Position numbers and translations under genes: made by a program. A model generated the notes under the pieces. It was not told where the DNA came from. It did no database searches and worked only from the letters and a program-made list of their open reading frames with translations. 64,000 bases of DNA from Miscanthus floridulus (lineage: Eukaryota > Streptophyta > Magnoliopsida > Poales > Poaceae): the NCBI RefSeq assembly GCF_019320115.1, contig NC_089591.1:60005702-60069701 (forward strand), given 5' to 3'. Shown here one piece after another: positions 1 through 11,871 of this stretch (positions are counted from its first letter, which is position 1; the number at the start of each line of letters is the position of its first letter).

Positions 1-3000
1 CACTGTCCGGGATAGACGATGATTTGAATCGATTTCAACCAGCTGGGAATTTATTCCTAACACAAACCCAGGTAGACCAGATCAATGGTCACCTTAGGTC
101 ATCTTTGGTATAACTCAGGTCCACATTTCACTGGTTCGATCAGCGCCATACAATCAGGGACAACCAGCTACCCAGACATTCTAGCCTGACCTACCCTTGG
201 GCGCACGTCTGGCTCCCCACACATCCTTACTACCATCCAGAGTACGTACCTTTATAGAATGAGGCCCAACCTGAGTTGAGCTACTCAGCTTCATGGTTGG
301 AACAAATTATCCTACCAGCTAAGTGAGAGGCATGTGTTCAATCTTGTCAGAAGTGCCAACAACAATGCGGTCCTTAACCGACATAGACAGAATCATATGT
401 TTCAACCCACACATAGTCTCTACCTGGCCTCCATTTACATTTCCCCATGATTTTTTTCCACGATAGCAAATATAGCCAACCGTACTTTGGTATTCACCTA
501 TATCTCGCACGTGACGGGAAATCACTTGACTTCTATTGGTCTAAGCATGGCTAAGCATATATTCGATCCTAGACCTACATAGGGTAAAAGTATATGTAAC
601 TGGACAAGGTAGTTCTATGCATCAAGTGTTTTCAATCAACTTTTATAACCTAATGCATCCAACATAAAGGACAAAAGTGATATTTTGTAAAATATAGGAG
701 ACTTAGAATGTTGTGGGGCTTGCCTTTGAGGAAAAAGGTTGGCCGATGGTCAGGGCACTTAGGGAGGTCCTCAAGAGTTTGCTCCTCTTCTCCTAGAGCT
801 ACGGCCTAAGGCATCTCCTGCTGATCCTCTTCTTCTTTGTTGAACTCCAGAAGAGTTATCCCTTCGGACAATCCTATATGCATGAGTATAAAATAAGATA
901 TCATGAATGCATATATAATGACATGTATAATATGATATGATGTGATGAATGCATCCACATAAGTGTTTTCAATAGTTTTGCATTAAGATGATAACAAGTT
1001 ATATTTTCTTTTACTGAGTGGGTGCATATCTCTTCTCTAGTAACTAAAACAACCACTTATGTGAATCATTCTCTAGACTACAAGACAACAACCACTTGTT
1101 TTGACCATAACTAAAGTTATACACATCGAAATAATATGGTTGTGGACATTATGGAAATCTTATGAAATTGCCTACAACTTTGTTTTAATCATATCATAGT
1201 GATTCAACAGTTATCTAGGTCAAACAATTCAATCATTTAGATCTATCTAGAGATAAAGCATTTATGACAGCAGACTTCTAACAGCTATAATTCTTAAACC
1301 ATAAGGCCTATGACTATGAAAATTTAACAAAAGGTAGATAAGTAAGTTATCTATAACTTTGTTATTAATCATCTTTATAGAAAAGATAATTATCATCATA
1401 AAATTATCACCACAACCAAAACTATACATGCAACCATTAGTTGAATTATTAGGCAATAATTAACTAGTTGCATACAACCAATTACTTCTAAGCCTAACTA
1501 ATAACATCAACATATCATATGAATCACAAGCACCACAGAAAATATCTTGGTTAAATGTAACTAATTTATTTATATCCATTTATTAATTTCCTTAAATAAT
1601 AAGTTGATTTAAAGGATAAATATTTCCAAAGCTCAATAAATTCTAAGAAAATTATAGTAGTCTTAAAATGACCTTAATAGTCTACTGTAAAATTTCATGC
1701 CATTTAGATAAGTATAGCTACCTTTATAAAAATGACAAGTTACATAGGCTTATTTTAGCAAAAATAGTTTAGCATAGTGAAAAGTGTGAAGCAACAAATT
1801 TAATATTTTTATTACTTTCCTCCTAGCATAAGAATATTGTGTAAAAATTTATATGAACATATGTTATGTATTTTTACCCTAATTAATTTCACTAGAAACT
1901 AGCAATTAACTAGGATTAAATATGAAGACCATATCTCAAGTATGATTACTGTAAGTTTAGCATTTTTCTTAGATATAGCATGTCAACACAAGATTAGAAA
2001 AATTAGAATCACATTTTTTGCACTTTCCTAGCTAAAGGTATGCATTTTACAAATTTGAAACAAGTTAAAAAACACTTATCTAGCTCAATTTAATTCTCCT
2101 AGAAAAATACCCCAAACAGTAGATTTCATATTTTTATCAAATACTAAACTTCATGAAGAATCCAACAAAATTTGGTTCACAAAAATTGGACACTCGTAGC
2201 TTGAGATATGAATTTGTGAAGTTTGCATGTAAATCTAAAAAAATAAATCAAGAATATCACATTTCAATTTGACTTCGTGGCTAAGTGCACCCGGTCCATG
2301 CACCCAGAGACGCTGGCAACTAGACCCTATGGTCAGTGTGGCCCCACGTGTCAGTCACACAGAATAGAGCACGGTGGTTGACCGACCATAGATCATCGCC
2401 GGTGAGGTCACCGGCGGTGATGTCACCACCGATGGCTTCACCTCGACGTCCCTCATTGATGGGTGCACTTGGTTGGTCTCGAGACTCACTAGAGTAGGCT
2501 TGATGGCGGCCATGGTGGATGGTGGAGCTATGCGATGGTGGTCCGATGAGCTTTGGCCATGGTGAGCTTAGACGAGACTCGCTACATCTATGCGGTGACC
2601 TAGCAAAGCAACAAGGCGTAGGTTAGGGTTCGAGGTGGCATTGGCAAGCTTGGCTATGTGCATGATGCTAGGGCAGTGAGAGCATAGTGGTGGAAGGCCG
2701 CATTCCACTCTAATGAGGCCTACATTGGCCTTAAGGTCCTACCATGAGCTAGACTTAACTTCATCCTAACCCTAACATGCGAAAGGAGAAAGGGAGAGCG
2801 AACGACCTCAGCCACGGTGAGCTCGAACCTATGGCGGCAATGGTGGACGCACATGGCATGCACGCGTTCTGGTAGGGACATAGTGGTAGAGGTTAAATGG
2901 GTCGTGGCTTGAGCATCTATGGCATATAGGGAGGGAGAAACCAGAGAGAGATGGGAGGGGCTCTGGTTGAGGCCGACCATGGTGAGCTCAATGCTCAACG

Positions 3001-4073
3001 GTGCTCTAGCAATGGCTATGGTGGTGGAAAGGAATTATAGACCTTTGCCTTGGCTCGGACAAAGGCGTGAGTAGGTCGGAGAGGTGGGGAAGGTGATGGC
3101 GAAGCTGCTAGCAAGAGCTATGGGACGGTGGCTACATTGGTGGTGAGCTTGCATGGTGGCGGTGTGGCTGTGGCGATAGTGGTGCGGCATCGCTCGGTGA
3201 GCAACGAGAGCAAGTGAGGAAGGGTGAGAGGGAGCGAATGGAGGTGAGCAGCAGAGGCGCACGCCTTTTCTCCCTATGCTGGCCTGATCGGATGGGCCAA
3301 TGCTGGCATACCGCCACCACATGGTGGTCGTAGCCTTTGGCCGATCAGCCATGATGTCGTGCGTGTCCACGCGAACAGAGTCACGAATGAAGCCTGATAG
3401 CGCTGCTTCATCGTGATATTACTCCAAATCCGTTCGTTGTAAAAACTTTATTAACCAAAGTTGTAGAACTACATGTATTATACAAATTTTCTATAGGAAG
3501 CATCCCTTAATTCACAATGGTTAGCCAGTTACAATGCTCCCAAGTGAGGTACATTGAAACTATAAACAACATTATGACTAAGAAAATTTTGCAAGTCTCA
3601 AAAAAGCATTTCCTTGCTACTTTGGAGCTATTTTTGAACATGTTAGGCACTGAATTAGGTCTTAACCCAAAAATAAAAGTTGTTGCCCTAGTCAAGTGCT
3701 ACAACTTTTATTTAGGTCACACAGCCATGCAAACACTCTAACTACTATTCAACTTTGGTCAAACTAGTATCATAAAAATGGCATTTCAAATGAAAGCAAC
3801 ACTTAGAACCAAATTTGGCCTATGTCATGAATACAAACATTGTTCCATTTATCATTCGAGATGTGTCTAAGGTATTTTAATGACCTCTCAACCATTTCAT
3901 ACATTGGTCATACATGATTGCAAGCATAAACATATATATAAAATCAACATTTCATGTGATAATGTATAAGAATGAGATGAAATCTCATATGCTCATGTTC
4001 ATGAATGCTTGGATGATGCTTGTGCTCATGAAATGCAGATGCCAAATGCAATGATTAACACTAGGGTGTTACA
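1..4073 (-). mobile_element. Long LTR of a Gypsy-type element, minus strand, cut by window start
   Basis: Read on the minus strand the LTR opens at 4073 with TGTAACACCCTAG, the usual start of long grass Gypsy LTRs. The Sirevirus coding frame is readable right up to 4074, so this is an insertion into that element. The target duplication copy on this side should be ATCAA at 4074-4078; its partner lies beyond the left edge. The body has an AT-rich first part, a GC-rich middle (about 2290-3400) and an AT-rich end, the same profile as the 3976-bp LTR at 52635. No open frame resembles a retroelement domain. Whether this is a solo LTR or one end of a full element cannot be told here. Confidence 0.6.
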
Positions 4074-5828
4074 ATCAACACTTATGATCTCTACACCATC
4101 TACTCTAAATATGCACTTGAATCCAAGATCACACAATTAAGCCACGGATAGCAAATTAAAGTTCAAGCTCTTAACTAGCAACACATTGGATATGCTCATC
4201 ATTGGATATTGCAATCTTACCAAGTCCCTTGACCTTGCCTTTACCACTATCACCAAATGTGATACTATCATAACCATCATTGCCATTGGTATTGATTGAG
4301 TTGAACATTCTTGCATCAATGGTCATGCGTTGAGTGCACCCACTATCGAGAACCCAATGCCTTCCTTCGGCTTTATAATTGACCTACTAAAGAAGATCAA
4401 TTCTTTTTAGGTACCCAAACTTACTTGGGTCCTTGAAGGTTAGTGACCAAGCTTTTTAGCTTCTTCTTTAAGCCCACAATTGGTGTACCAACAAACTTAG
4501 CCTTCACTCCATTCACACCCTTGGTAAGCAAATAACAAGAATCAAACTTAATTGAGGATACATTAGTGTTCTTATTCTTGTTCTTACAATATTGCTCTAC
4601 ATGCCCAACTTGCTTGTATCTATTGTGAAACCGACCATTGCCCTTCACAAAACTAGTCTTATGAGTGATAAAGGTTGCTTTGCCTTTCTTGGGGGTATAG
4701 CCTAATATCTCTTTGTTGAGAGAAAACATTTGGCTATCCAAACACTTTATTAAGCGGGCCCCACCACCATAGGCATTGCCTAAGGCGTGAGTGAGCTCAT
4801 TGACCTCCTTCTTTAAGGTCTCATTCTCAACCATTAGTGAGGCATCACAAGTGAAACCATCACTACTAGATGAGGTGGAAGTGGAAGTGCTACAAGAAGG
4901 GTTAGTGAGAGCAACAACAATAGGCTTATAGAAAGATTCATCAATTATGTCACATGTTAAGCCTATGTCATATTTTTCAATTACTTTTTCATTTAGCTCA
5001 ACAAGAGTGGAATGAGCTTTCTCAAGCTTAGTGTGAGCCTTGCTAAGCTTCTCATGGGTATCCTCTAACCTCTCATGAGATGCATTGAGCTCATCAAAGG
5101 CTTGCTTAAGGGCTTTTAGTTCCTTACGTAAGTCTTTGCATTCCCTTCTTTTGATGTCAAAGTGAGTTTTGGCATCTTCAAGCATGCCAATTAGTTCATC
5201 TTTAGTTAGTTCATCATCATCATCATCACTATCACTTTCACTTTCACATGTATCATCATGAGATTGTACCTTAGTGGCCTTAGTCATGAAGCAAGTCAAT
5301 GGAGTGTCGATGAGAGAAGGCTTCTCATTTATAGCAATGCTTACAAGAGCCTTCTTCTTGATGGTCTTATCATCATCACTATCATCATCATCATCATCAC
5401 TTGAGGAAGCATCACTATCCCAAGTGACCACACATGAACCACCCTTCTTCTTCTTCTTGAAGGTCATCTTGTCCTTATTCTCCTTCTTGTCCTTCTTTTT
5501 GCTCTTCTTGTCATCATCTTCATTTTCACTATTGTATGGGCATTGAACAACAAGATGATCCTTGCTACTACACTTGAAGCACCTCCTTGACTCATCCTTA
5601 TTCCTTGATGATGACTTATTTCTTCTTGCCCGATAGCCCTTCTTCATCATGAACTTGCCAAATCTTTTTAGAAAGAGAGCCATCTTCTCATCATCAAGTT
5701 CATCAAAGCTTGCGTCTTCATCTTCCCTTGATATTTCTTGCTTTGCCTTGCCCTTGGATGATGATATGGCTTTCAATGCCACACTCTTCTTCTTCTTGTC
5801 CTTCTTGTCATCTTTCTTCCTACTAGGG
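4074..5828 (-). pseudogene. Copia (Sirevirus-like) gag-protease remnant
   Basis: The open frame 4421-5782 encodes the second half of a Sirevirus-style Gag. It has a zinc knuckle (C68, C71, H76, C81 of this 453-residue frame), then lysine-rich and Asp/Ser-rich tracts and a long heptad-like coiled coil at about residues 190-270. A second, degraded knuckle near residue 390-399 keeps only its His and last Cys. Past a stop near 4421 the frame continues into the pol protease, with active-site motif WVLDSGCTQRMT (about 4330), then into the GAG-pre-integrase motif LNFNLLSVA after a frameshift near 4200. Gag N-terminus, integrase, RT and LTRs are missing: the left side is cut by the LTR at 4073, the right side by the LTR fragment at 5829. 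Non-functional. Confidence 0.85.
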
Positions 5829-6611
5829 TGTGTACTATGCCGCGACTATGAGTGCCACTCGTAGAGGAGGGCCGCATATGGCTAGAGGGCTAAAACCTTA
5901 GCAGCTACGACTTGTTAGTGCGACTAGAGAAGGGTTATGTAGTGAAACCTTGCCACGCTTCCTTGGTAGAGGCGGTGTGGGCTTTGCAAACCCTAGCATT
6001 GGGAATCACGGCTCGGTGTGTAAAGTTGTACAAATTCTACATCATTCTTTAACCTGTTATAGTAGCCAGGGTCACGGACTCGAGTAGCCTAGACCCTTCA
6101 TGATTAGTGGTTACTTGGATGGTTGGGAATGGTATAATCTTGATGAATTATTATTATAACTTGGGTTGGTTTATTTGCTAAAGTAGTGACATAGGTATAA
6201 TAAAATTTGACCAACTAAAATTACTTATCGTAGTCAAACTATGTCAAGCCTTTGAGCCTCATAGATCCCTTTGTTATACTTGCTAAGCATTGTGCACTTA
6301 CACTTGTTTTACATTCAATGAAAATCCCAGATGGGTAACAGATGTCAGATATGAGGAATTTCCTAAAGATGTCTAGGATTTCTAGTTTGGAGTCCACCAG
6401 TTGGAGTCCTTGTGGTGACATGGGTTTAGTTTTCCACTTTATGTAATAATGTTGCTGATGAGCATGACTGTGTTGACAATGTGATGAGATATGCGATGTA
6501 ATAAAGTACTTTACTTTGATATTATTGCAATTTGAGATTATATGTGTGTTTGGACATCCTGGACACACATATATGAGTACTTGATTTTGCTATGCAAAAT
6601 TGGGTGCGACT
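5829..6611 (+). mobile_element. 3' fragment of an LTR related to the solo LTR at 30508
   Basis: The stretch 6240-6410 aligns by eye with 32965-33125: both carry GAGCCTCAT, an AAAATCCC.GATGGGTAACA block and a shared end with AAAATTGGGTG. The fragment therefore represents roughly the last 0.8 kb of an LTR of that family in plus orientation, ending near 6611. Its start abuts the Sirevirus gag at 5828. I could not find a target duplication, so the joint may be a deletion or recombination scar. Confidence 0.6.
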
Positions 6612-7200
6612 GTCCTGGACCACCCCACAGCGCGGATGAGCCCGCTTTGGTCAACCCACATGCCGCACGGCGACGTGAGCGTGAGGTGAACGGGGGAGGC
6701 GGTGGCAAGGTGTGGGTTGATGGGCATAGAGGAGCAGGGGATCCAATGATAGAGGTAGGCTTTCTCCTAGACCGCCTCGTGGATTTCCGGTGGGCTCCGG
6801 CAGGTAGGCAATGGGGGTGTAGGGGTAGATATCTAGTAGGCGACAGAGTCGGACTAGAGGCAGCGTGTGGAGGGGTTTCTGTTTTGGCATGATATTTTTG
6901 TTTTGTTTTGGTAGGCTATATGTGGTGACTTAGGGTTTCTATGAGTTTTAGGCCAAAACTTTGTGGGAGCGGGTTGAAAATATCGTGCTAATGTTCAGTT
7001 GTATTTAGCGACCGATGATTTGACTCAATTAGTGCTATATGGCGACTGACAATTCAATGCAAAACCAAAATATGTATAGCGACGAACAATCCATCATAGT
7101 ATTTGATATTAGCAACTGGCGGTCTAACAAAAATCTTTAGCGACTCACCATTCAACGTAATTGTTAACTTTTAGCAACAAACATTAGATGCTATTGTAGT
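6612..7200. mobile_element. Probable end of an old DNA transposon with subterminal repeats
   Basis: From about 6995 the sequence repeats a degenerate unit with core TAGCGACNNNCNATT about every 40-60 bases (near 7006, 7048, 7078, 7138). It then reaches GCTATTGTAGT at 7190-7200, where a solo LTR is inserted. Removing the LTR and one copy of GTAGT restores TATTGTAGTG, which on the other strand starts CACTA. This is what a CACTA terminus with subterminal repeats looks like. The upstream part (6612-6990) is GC-rich with no recognisable coding domain. Element type is inferred. Confidence 0.4.
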
Positions 7201-8332
7201 TGTTAGTGTTTCGAGTTACCATCGATGAGTAAATTTCTAATATTGTCTGTCTGGCTCGGATGGTGTGCTTAGAGGACACGAGGTTTATACTGGTTTGGGC
7301 AGAAAGTCCCTATGTCTATTTCATTGCTGATGCTCATGTTACTAACACTGCAAGTTTATAGTAGGGGCTACAAATGAGTGAGAGAGAGAAAGGATCCCAA
7401 GTCTCTAGTGGAAAGAGTGAATGGGTGCTGAGAGCTCAATCACTGCTTAGCCGTGTGTTTGTGTCGTGTTCTTGTGTGTTTATCTCGTGTTCTGATCGGT
7501 TTGGGGTGATTCGATCGACCCTCTATGGGTCGATCCCCTTCATGAGACACCCTGCTTTCCCTTTTATAGGCCAAGGAAAAACACAGGTTACAGCGGAGGA
7601 AAAGAGAAGAATGAGAGGGAGAAGAAGTCCTTTAGGATCGTTGGGTCCTTCTTCTCCTTCATGCGGGTCCCATCGACCCTATAGACATCAAGAGGAGCAG
7701 CTCCATGTCATGGCCCTATCCGTCACTAGCGCCACACGTAGGCATCATCTGCCAGTCATGGCGTTCCATTCTGTCGCAGTGGACATCGTGGTGAGCTGAC
7801 GCGCCTATCAACGTTCGTACAAGGGTTAGGTAGAATAGCACCGGTACGCCCGACGCTGTTCTTGATGTGAATCCTCAGGTATGGCCCATCATGGCCACGG
7901 GTTACATCGGGGCATGCTGGTCTCTTCCTTGGTGTTAGAGTTTTGACCTAGGCCCATACGTTTGGACCTAGAGTGGTTGGAGGTGGTATGGGTCCCCGTC
8001 GGGTGAGGCAGAGCCTATAGCCTCGGGGTCAGACAAGGCAGAGCACAAACCCTAGGGTCGAACGAGGCAGAGCCCATGACCTCAGGGTCGGGCAAGGCAG
8101 AGCCCACCCTTAGAGGTCGGGCGAGGCGGAGCACAAACCCAAGAGTCGGGCGAGGCGGAGCCCACCCCCAGAAGTCGGGTGAGGCAGAGCACAAGCCTAA
8201 GGTTCGGGCAAGGCGGAGCCTGTGGCCTTAGGGTCAGGTGGAGCTGTAGTCATGCTCTTGACTGCTCGGATGAATCAATGTTGATGGTCATTAGCTCCAC
8301 CTCTTTGGGTACCCTAATATTGGTCCTCGACA
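7201..8332 (-). mobile_element. Solo LTR (Gypsy type), target duplication GTAGT
   Basis: The element is bounded by TG at 7201 and CA at 8332 and flanked by identical 5-bp repeats GTAGT (7196-7200 and 8333-8337). Read on the minus strand it starts TGTCGAGGACCAATATT and has a TATA box (CTATAAAAGG, about 7560-7569), so its transcription direction is minus. It is 1132 bp with no internal gag-pol, hence a solo LTR left by recombination between two LTRs. It ends close to an internal tandem array at 7997-8240. Confidence 0.85.
7997..8240. repeat. Tandem array of about 30-35-bp units inside the solo LTR
   Basis: Units built on GTCGGGCGAGGCGGAGC followed by a variable CCCACCCCCAGAA-like segment repeat seven or eight times with small length changes. 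Such arrays near the 5' end of an LTR (minus orientation) are common in grass Gypsy LTRs. Confidence 0.75.
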
Positions 8333-8482
8333 GTAGTGTTGTGGTGTAGTGTATGGATATGATTGGGTTGTATGTTCTAAGTACTTATGCATGCACAAAC
8401 CATCAGTTCTACTAACTAATGCAATGTCTGTTGTTTTAACTCCCTTAAAAACTAAGCATTCATCTAGGTTCTTCACTACTTC

Positions 8483-8605
8483 CATCTTTTATCTTTCTTC
8501 AAACAGCATGTCACCTCCCAATCCTTTATCTTACTTCAAACAACATGTCATCTCCCAATCCTTTATCTTACTCCAATTAGCATGTCATCTCCCAATCCTT
8601 CATCG
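8483..8605. repeat. Tandem repeat, three copies of about 38 bp
   Basis: The unit CATGTCATCTCCCAATCC plus TTTATCTTACTTCAAA occurs three times with few changes, immediately left of the CACTA insertion. No coding potential is seen. Confidence 0.8.
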
Positions 8606-8649
8606 CTGATTGCTGATGAGCTTATCCACCATGCACTACTGGATTTAGG

Positions 8650-9195
8650 TTCTTTGCCGAGTGCCTGAGACACTCGGCAAAGGCCAGATTGCACTCGGTA
8701 AAGAACACATGGCAAAAAATTGAACGGCAAAGCCCTATTTGTCGAGTGTCTTTCATCAGGCACTCAGCAAAGGCTTTGATGAGAGCCCCAGGGGCACTCA
8801 GCAAAGAAAAGCAACCATCACAGCGCTGGCCCCGTTGACGGTCGCTTTGCCGAGTGCCACCCCTGCATACACTCGACAAAGATTTTTTATTTTTTTAAAA
8901 AAAAATCTTTGACGAGTGCCCTCTATCCGGCCCTTGGCAAAGATGTTTTATTTTTTTCTAAAAATTATTTGCCAAGTGCCCCCTGGCCGGCGCTCGGCAA
9001 AGTTTGAATTTTTTTTAAAAAAATCTTTACCGAGTGCCCTCTAGCCGGCACTTGGCAAAGTTTGATTTTTTTAAAAAAAATTCTTTGCCAAGTACCATGG
9101 TCATGGCACTCAGCAAAGCTAGAAAATGGTTTTCTGAGTGCTCATTTTTCCAGCTTTGCCGAGTGATGTGACCATGGCACTCGACAAAGTGACCC
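8650..9195. repeat. 3' subterminal repeat array of CACTA element 1
   Basis: Many copies of CTTTGCCGAGTG and CACTCGGCAAAG, in both orientations and often as inverted pairs separated by 15-40 bases, fill this interval. Some copies carry single changes (GACGAGTG, CCAAGTG). In En/Spm such motifs are bound by the TNPA protein; here that role is inferred by family. Confidence 0.9.
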
Positions 9196-9236
9196 AAAAC
9201 GGCAATTTTTAATTTTTTTACATTCCATCATGACAA

Positions 9237-9345
9237 ATAAATTCATACAAACATATATCACATATATATCTCATCCATCACATATATATCTCATTCATCA
9301 CATATATATCTCATCCATCACATATATATCTCATCCATCCACACA
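9237..9345. repeat. 20-bp tandem repeat in CACTA element 1
   Basis: The unit CACATATATATCTCATCCAT is repeated about five times next to the 3' subterminal array. A related but different array (CACATATATATCACCAACAC type, about 42215-42295) sits at the equivalent place in CACTA element 2. Confidence 0.8.
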
Positions 9346-9719
9346 TCCATCCGCACATATCACATCCATCACAATATATATCACATATATAATAATAAGT
9401 GCTCAAGTCCATCCAAATAAATCCACAAGTCCATTAAAGTCCACAAGTGCATCACAAGTATATCACAAGTCCATCACCAAGTGAACAACAAATGAAAAAA
9501 ATACAACATGCACTCATCTTGGCCATTGCGACTGTGGTGAAGGCCCAGCTCCATCATTCGGAGGTGCATAAGGTGGATTATTCAAACCACTGTCAGATGG
9601 AGACTGCACAAAGGAGAAAAGATTGCATGTGAGACAAGATTATTTGGATAGCTAATCTAGGAAGGTAGAGGCCATACAAGCAAAGCACAAGCGAAAGTAA
9701 AAAACTTTCAACTCACAGG

Positions 9720-11660
9720 AGTAGCTGCAGCTGCAGGACGTGGAGGTAGAGGTGGAACCAACAGCCAAGCTGGCAAAGAGAAGCCCACACATTGCCTAAG
9801 CCCTTATAGGAACTCCGTAATGTCTGTCAGCCTCTGCGCCTGGGCCTACCGCTTGGTCCACTCGGCCTCCAGCTGGGTCGCCATCCTCTACTGCCCGGCC
9901 TCCAACTCCTGACATTGCCTCATTTCTTGTTCCAACCAGGCCTGTAATATTTCACTCCAATGTTTCAGTAATGCAAAGCTAATTAAGGTGTGTAAAGATC
10001 AATGTATGATGAGTAAAATAGGAATAACCTCGAGTGCATCGACCCGATGTTGTGCAGCGGTCGGCCATGTGCGAATGGTCGGGCTCTCGCTCGTGCTCCG
10101 TGCTCAGATCTGGGAGAGAGAGGGAGTAGAGGCTGTGTCGATGATGCCGTCACCAAGCCAGAACCACCCATGCTTCTTGCCTTGCCCCACCCTTATGAGG
10201 GCCTCTCCATCGAAGTCCTAGGTGCTCGGATCATGGTCTGGCCCATGGAGCGACCTCGCCACCTCAGTGTACTCACTAATGCGGGAGTGGATGCTCAGGT
10301 TCATGTATGCCTCAGGTGGGTCCTCCAGGTTGAAGGATAGGTCAGACGTCGCCTTGCCCTTGTGGGCCATACACCATGCCTGGAAGTCTGAGCAAGCCTA
10401 GCCACTATGTGACGCTAACTGCGAGAAAGACAGCACAATGATTAGAAATCAGGCAGAACTGAGCGTCATAATAGATAAATGAATTTGCATACCCATGCTT
10501 GTTTGTATCTGGCGAGGCTGCGGCTACCTTGATGGTGTGTTGGACCTTGCATCTGCAAACGACGGTCCTCGGCATCCCTGTGCATCTTGAGGCACTCCTT
10601 TGTGAACCACATCTCTACCATCATCGCCCAGCACTCGGGATACACTTGGCACCACCATGGAAACATCTACACGTCATCAAGTATTGGACATATAAGAAGA
10701 TCAAATTAAACCAACTTAATCTCAAAACGAATCAATATTGATGTTCTTCATTTACCTTAAGGTACTACTTTCGGGTCAGCTGCATCTCTCTTGCGTCTTT
10801 CTTGGTTTTCCTCTCTCCAAGCTTCGACCCGTAGTAGGTTACGATGGCCTGGATGCACACCTCATGATGCATGTCAGTGACGAGTTTTTTACAGGCTTTG
10901 GTAGTCACCTGCTCTGCCCTGGCCTCAAATCCCTCCTCGCATCTGTAATAAGTCTGCATACAAAAGCGATGTATCCATTCATTATTTCAAGAAAAGTCTA
11001 ATGAATGCGACGTATTGAGCAATGTTGTGCGAGGGAGACTTACCCAAAACTCTGCCTTCACCCATGCCGCCTTGTTGGGGTACTCCACATTGGGGGCGAT
11101 GGCATAGTGGTCAAACGAGTAGGCCGGCTCTGTCTTCGATGCGTACGTGACAATGTCGGGGAAGTGTTGCCTACACAGAAGACCCAGGATGTCATTGACT
11201 AGCCATGCGCTACCACCTGACACAACCACCCAGTTCCTGCACAAGTGATTAAGAAAAATTATTAGTTTTTTTCATCATATCATATGAAGTAGTGGTGATA
11301 ACATATAAAGTTACTTACTTTTGCCCTTCGGGGCGAATCACTGGGCGTTGGTGAGTAAGCGGAACCTATGGGAGGCTTGCGGGACCTCGCAAGTAGACAC
11401 TTGAAGAGGAGTCAGAGGACGTAGAACCCATGCCTGCTGCCTCCCACGGCGTGGGAGGAGACTTGTCCTTGTGCGGCCCCTCCTCCTCGTCCGTCTGCCG
11501 AACCAGCTCCTCATCCGACTCATCCATGGGCGCCACCTCCTCCTCTAGCTCCTCCTCACGTGGCATGGGAGGAGACAGCCCCCTCCTATGGATGGCGGTC
11601 CTCCTCCTCCTCCTCCTGTCCGATCCCTCCACCACCCCCTCCTCCTCCTCCTACAGCTAG
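9720..11660 (-). pseudogene. TNP1-like CACTA gene (Transposase_24 / En-Spm accessory type), decayed
   Basis: On the minus strand short coding segments follow each other in the order expected for the second gene of CACTA elements. First comes an acidic, Arg/Ser/Glu-rich N-terminus (about 11370-11635). Next is a conserved block with LLCRQHFPDIV and YAIAPNVEYPNKAAWV (10990-11244), then KACKKLVTDMHHE (10765-10959), then PWWCQVYPECWAMMVEMWF (10466-10666). The protein family binds the subterminal repeats and helps transposition. Segments are separated by likely introns and by stops; I see no single intact frame. It lies just downstream of the TNP2-like gene on the same strand, as in En/Spm. Confidence 0.75.
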
Positions 11661-11871
11661 CGTGGTCTTTGGTAAATCGAGTTCATGGACCTATGACAGT
11701 CGCCCGCCATCTTTGTTCAATCACCTACAATAAAAAAGAAAAACAAGATGTAATTAGAAATAGGTGCAAAAATGAACAAAACATAATTACAAAAAACATA
11801 GTAATACATGTATTAGAAATATATGCAAAAATGAACAAAATATAATTACAAAAAACATAGTATTACATGTA

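Noticed and set aside
5274..5864. Plus-strand frames rich in Ser and Phe
   Set aside because: Shadow of the Asp/Ser/Lys-rich Sirevirus gag on the other strand.
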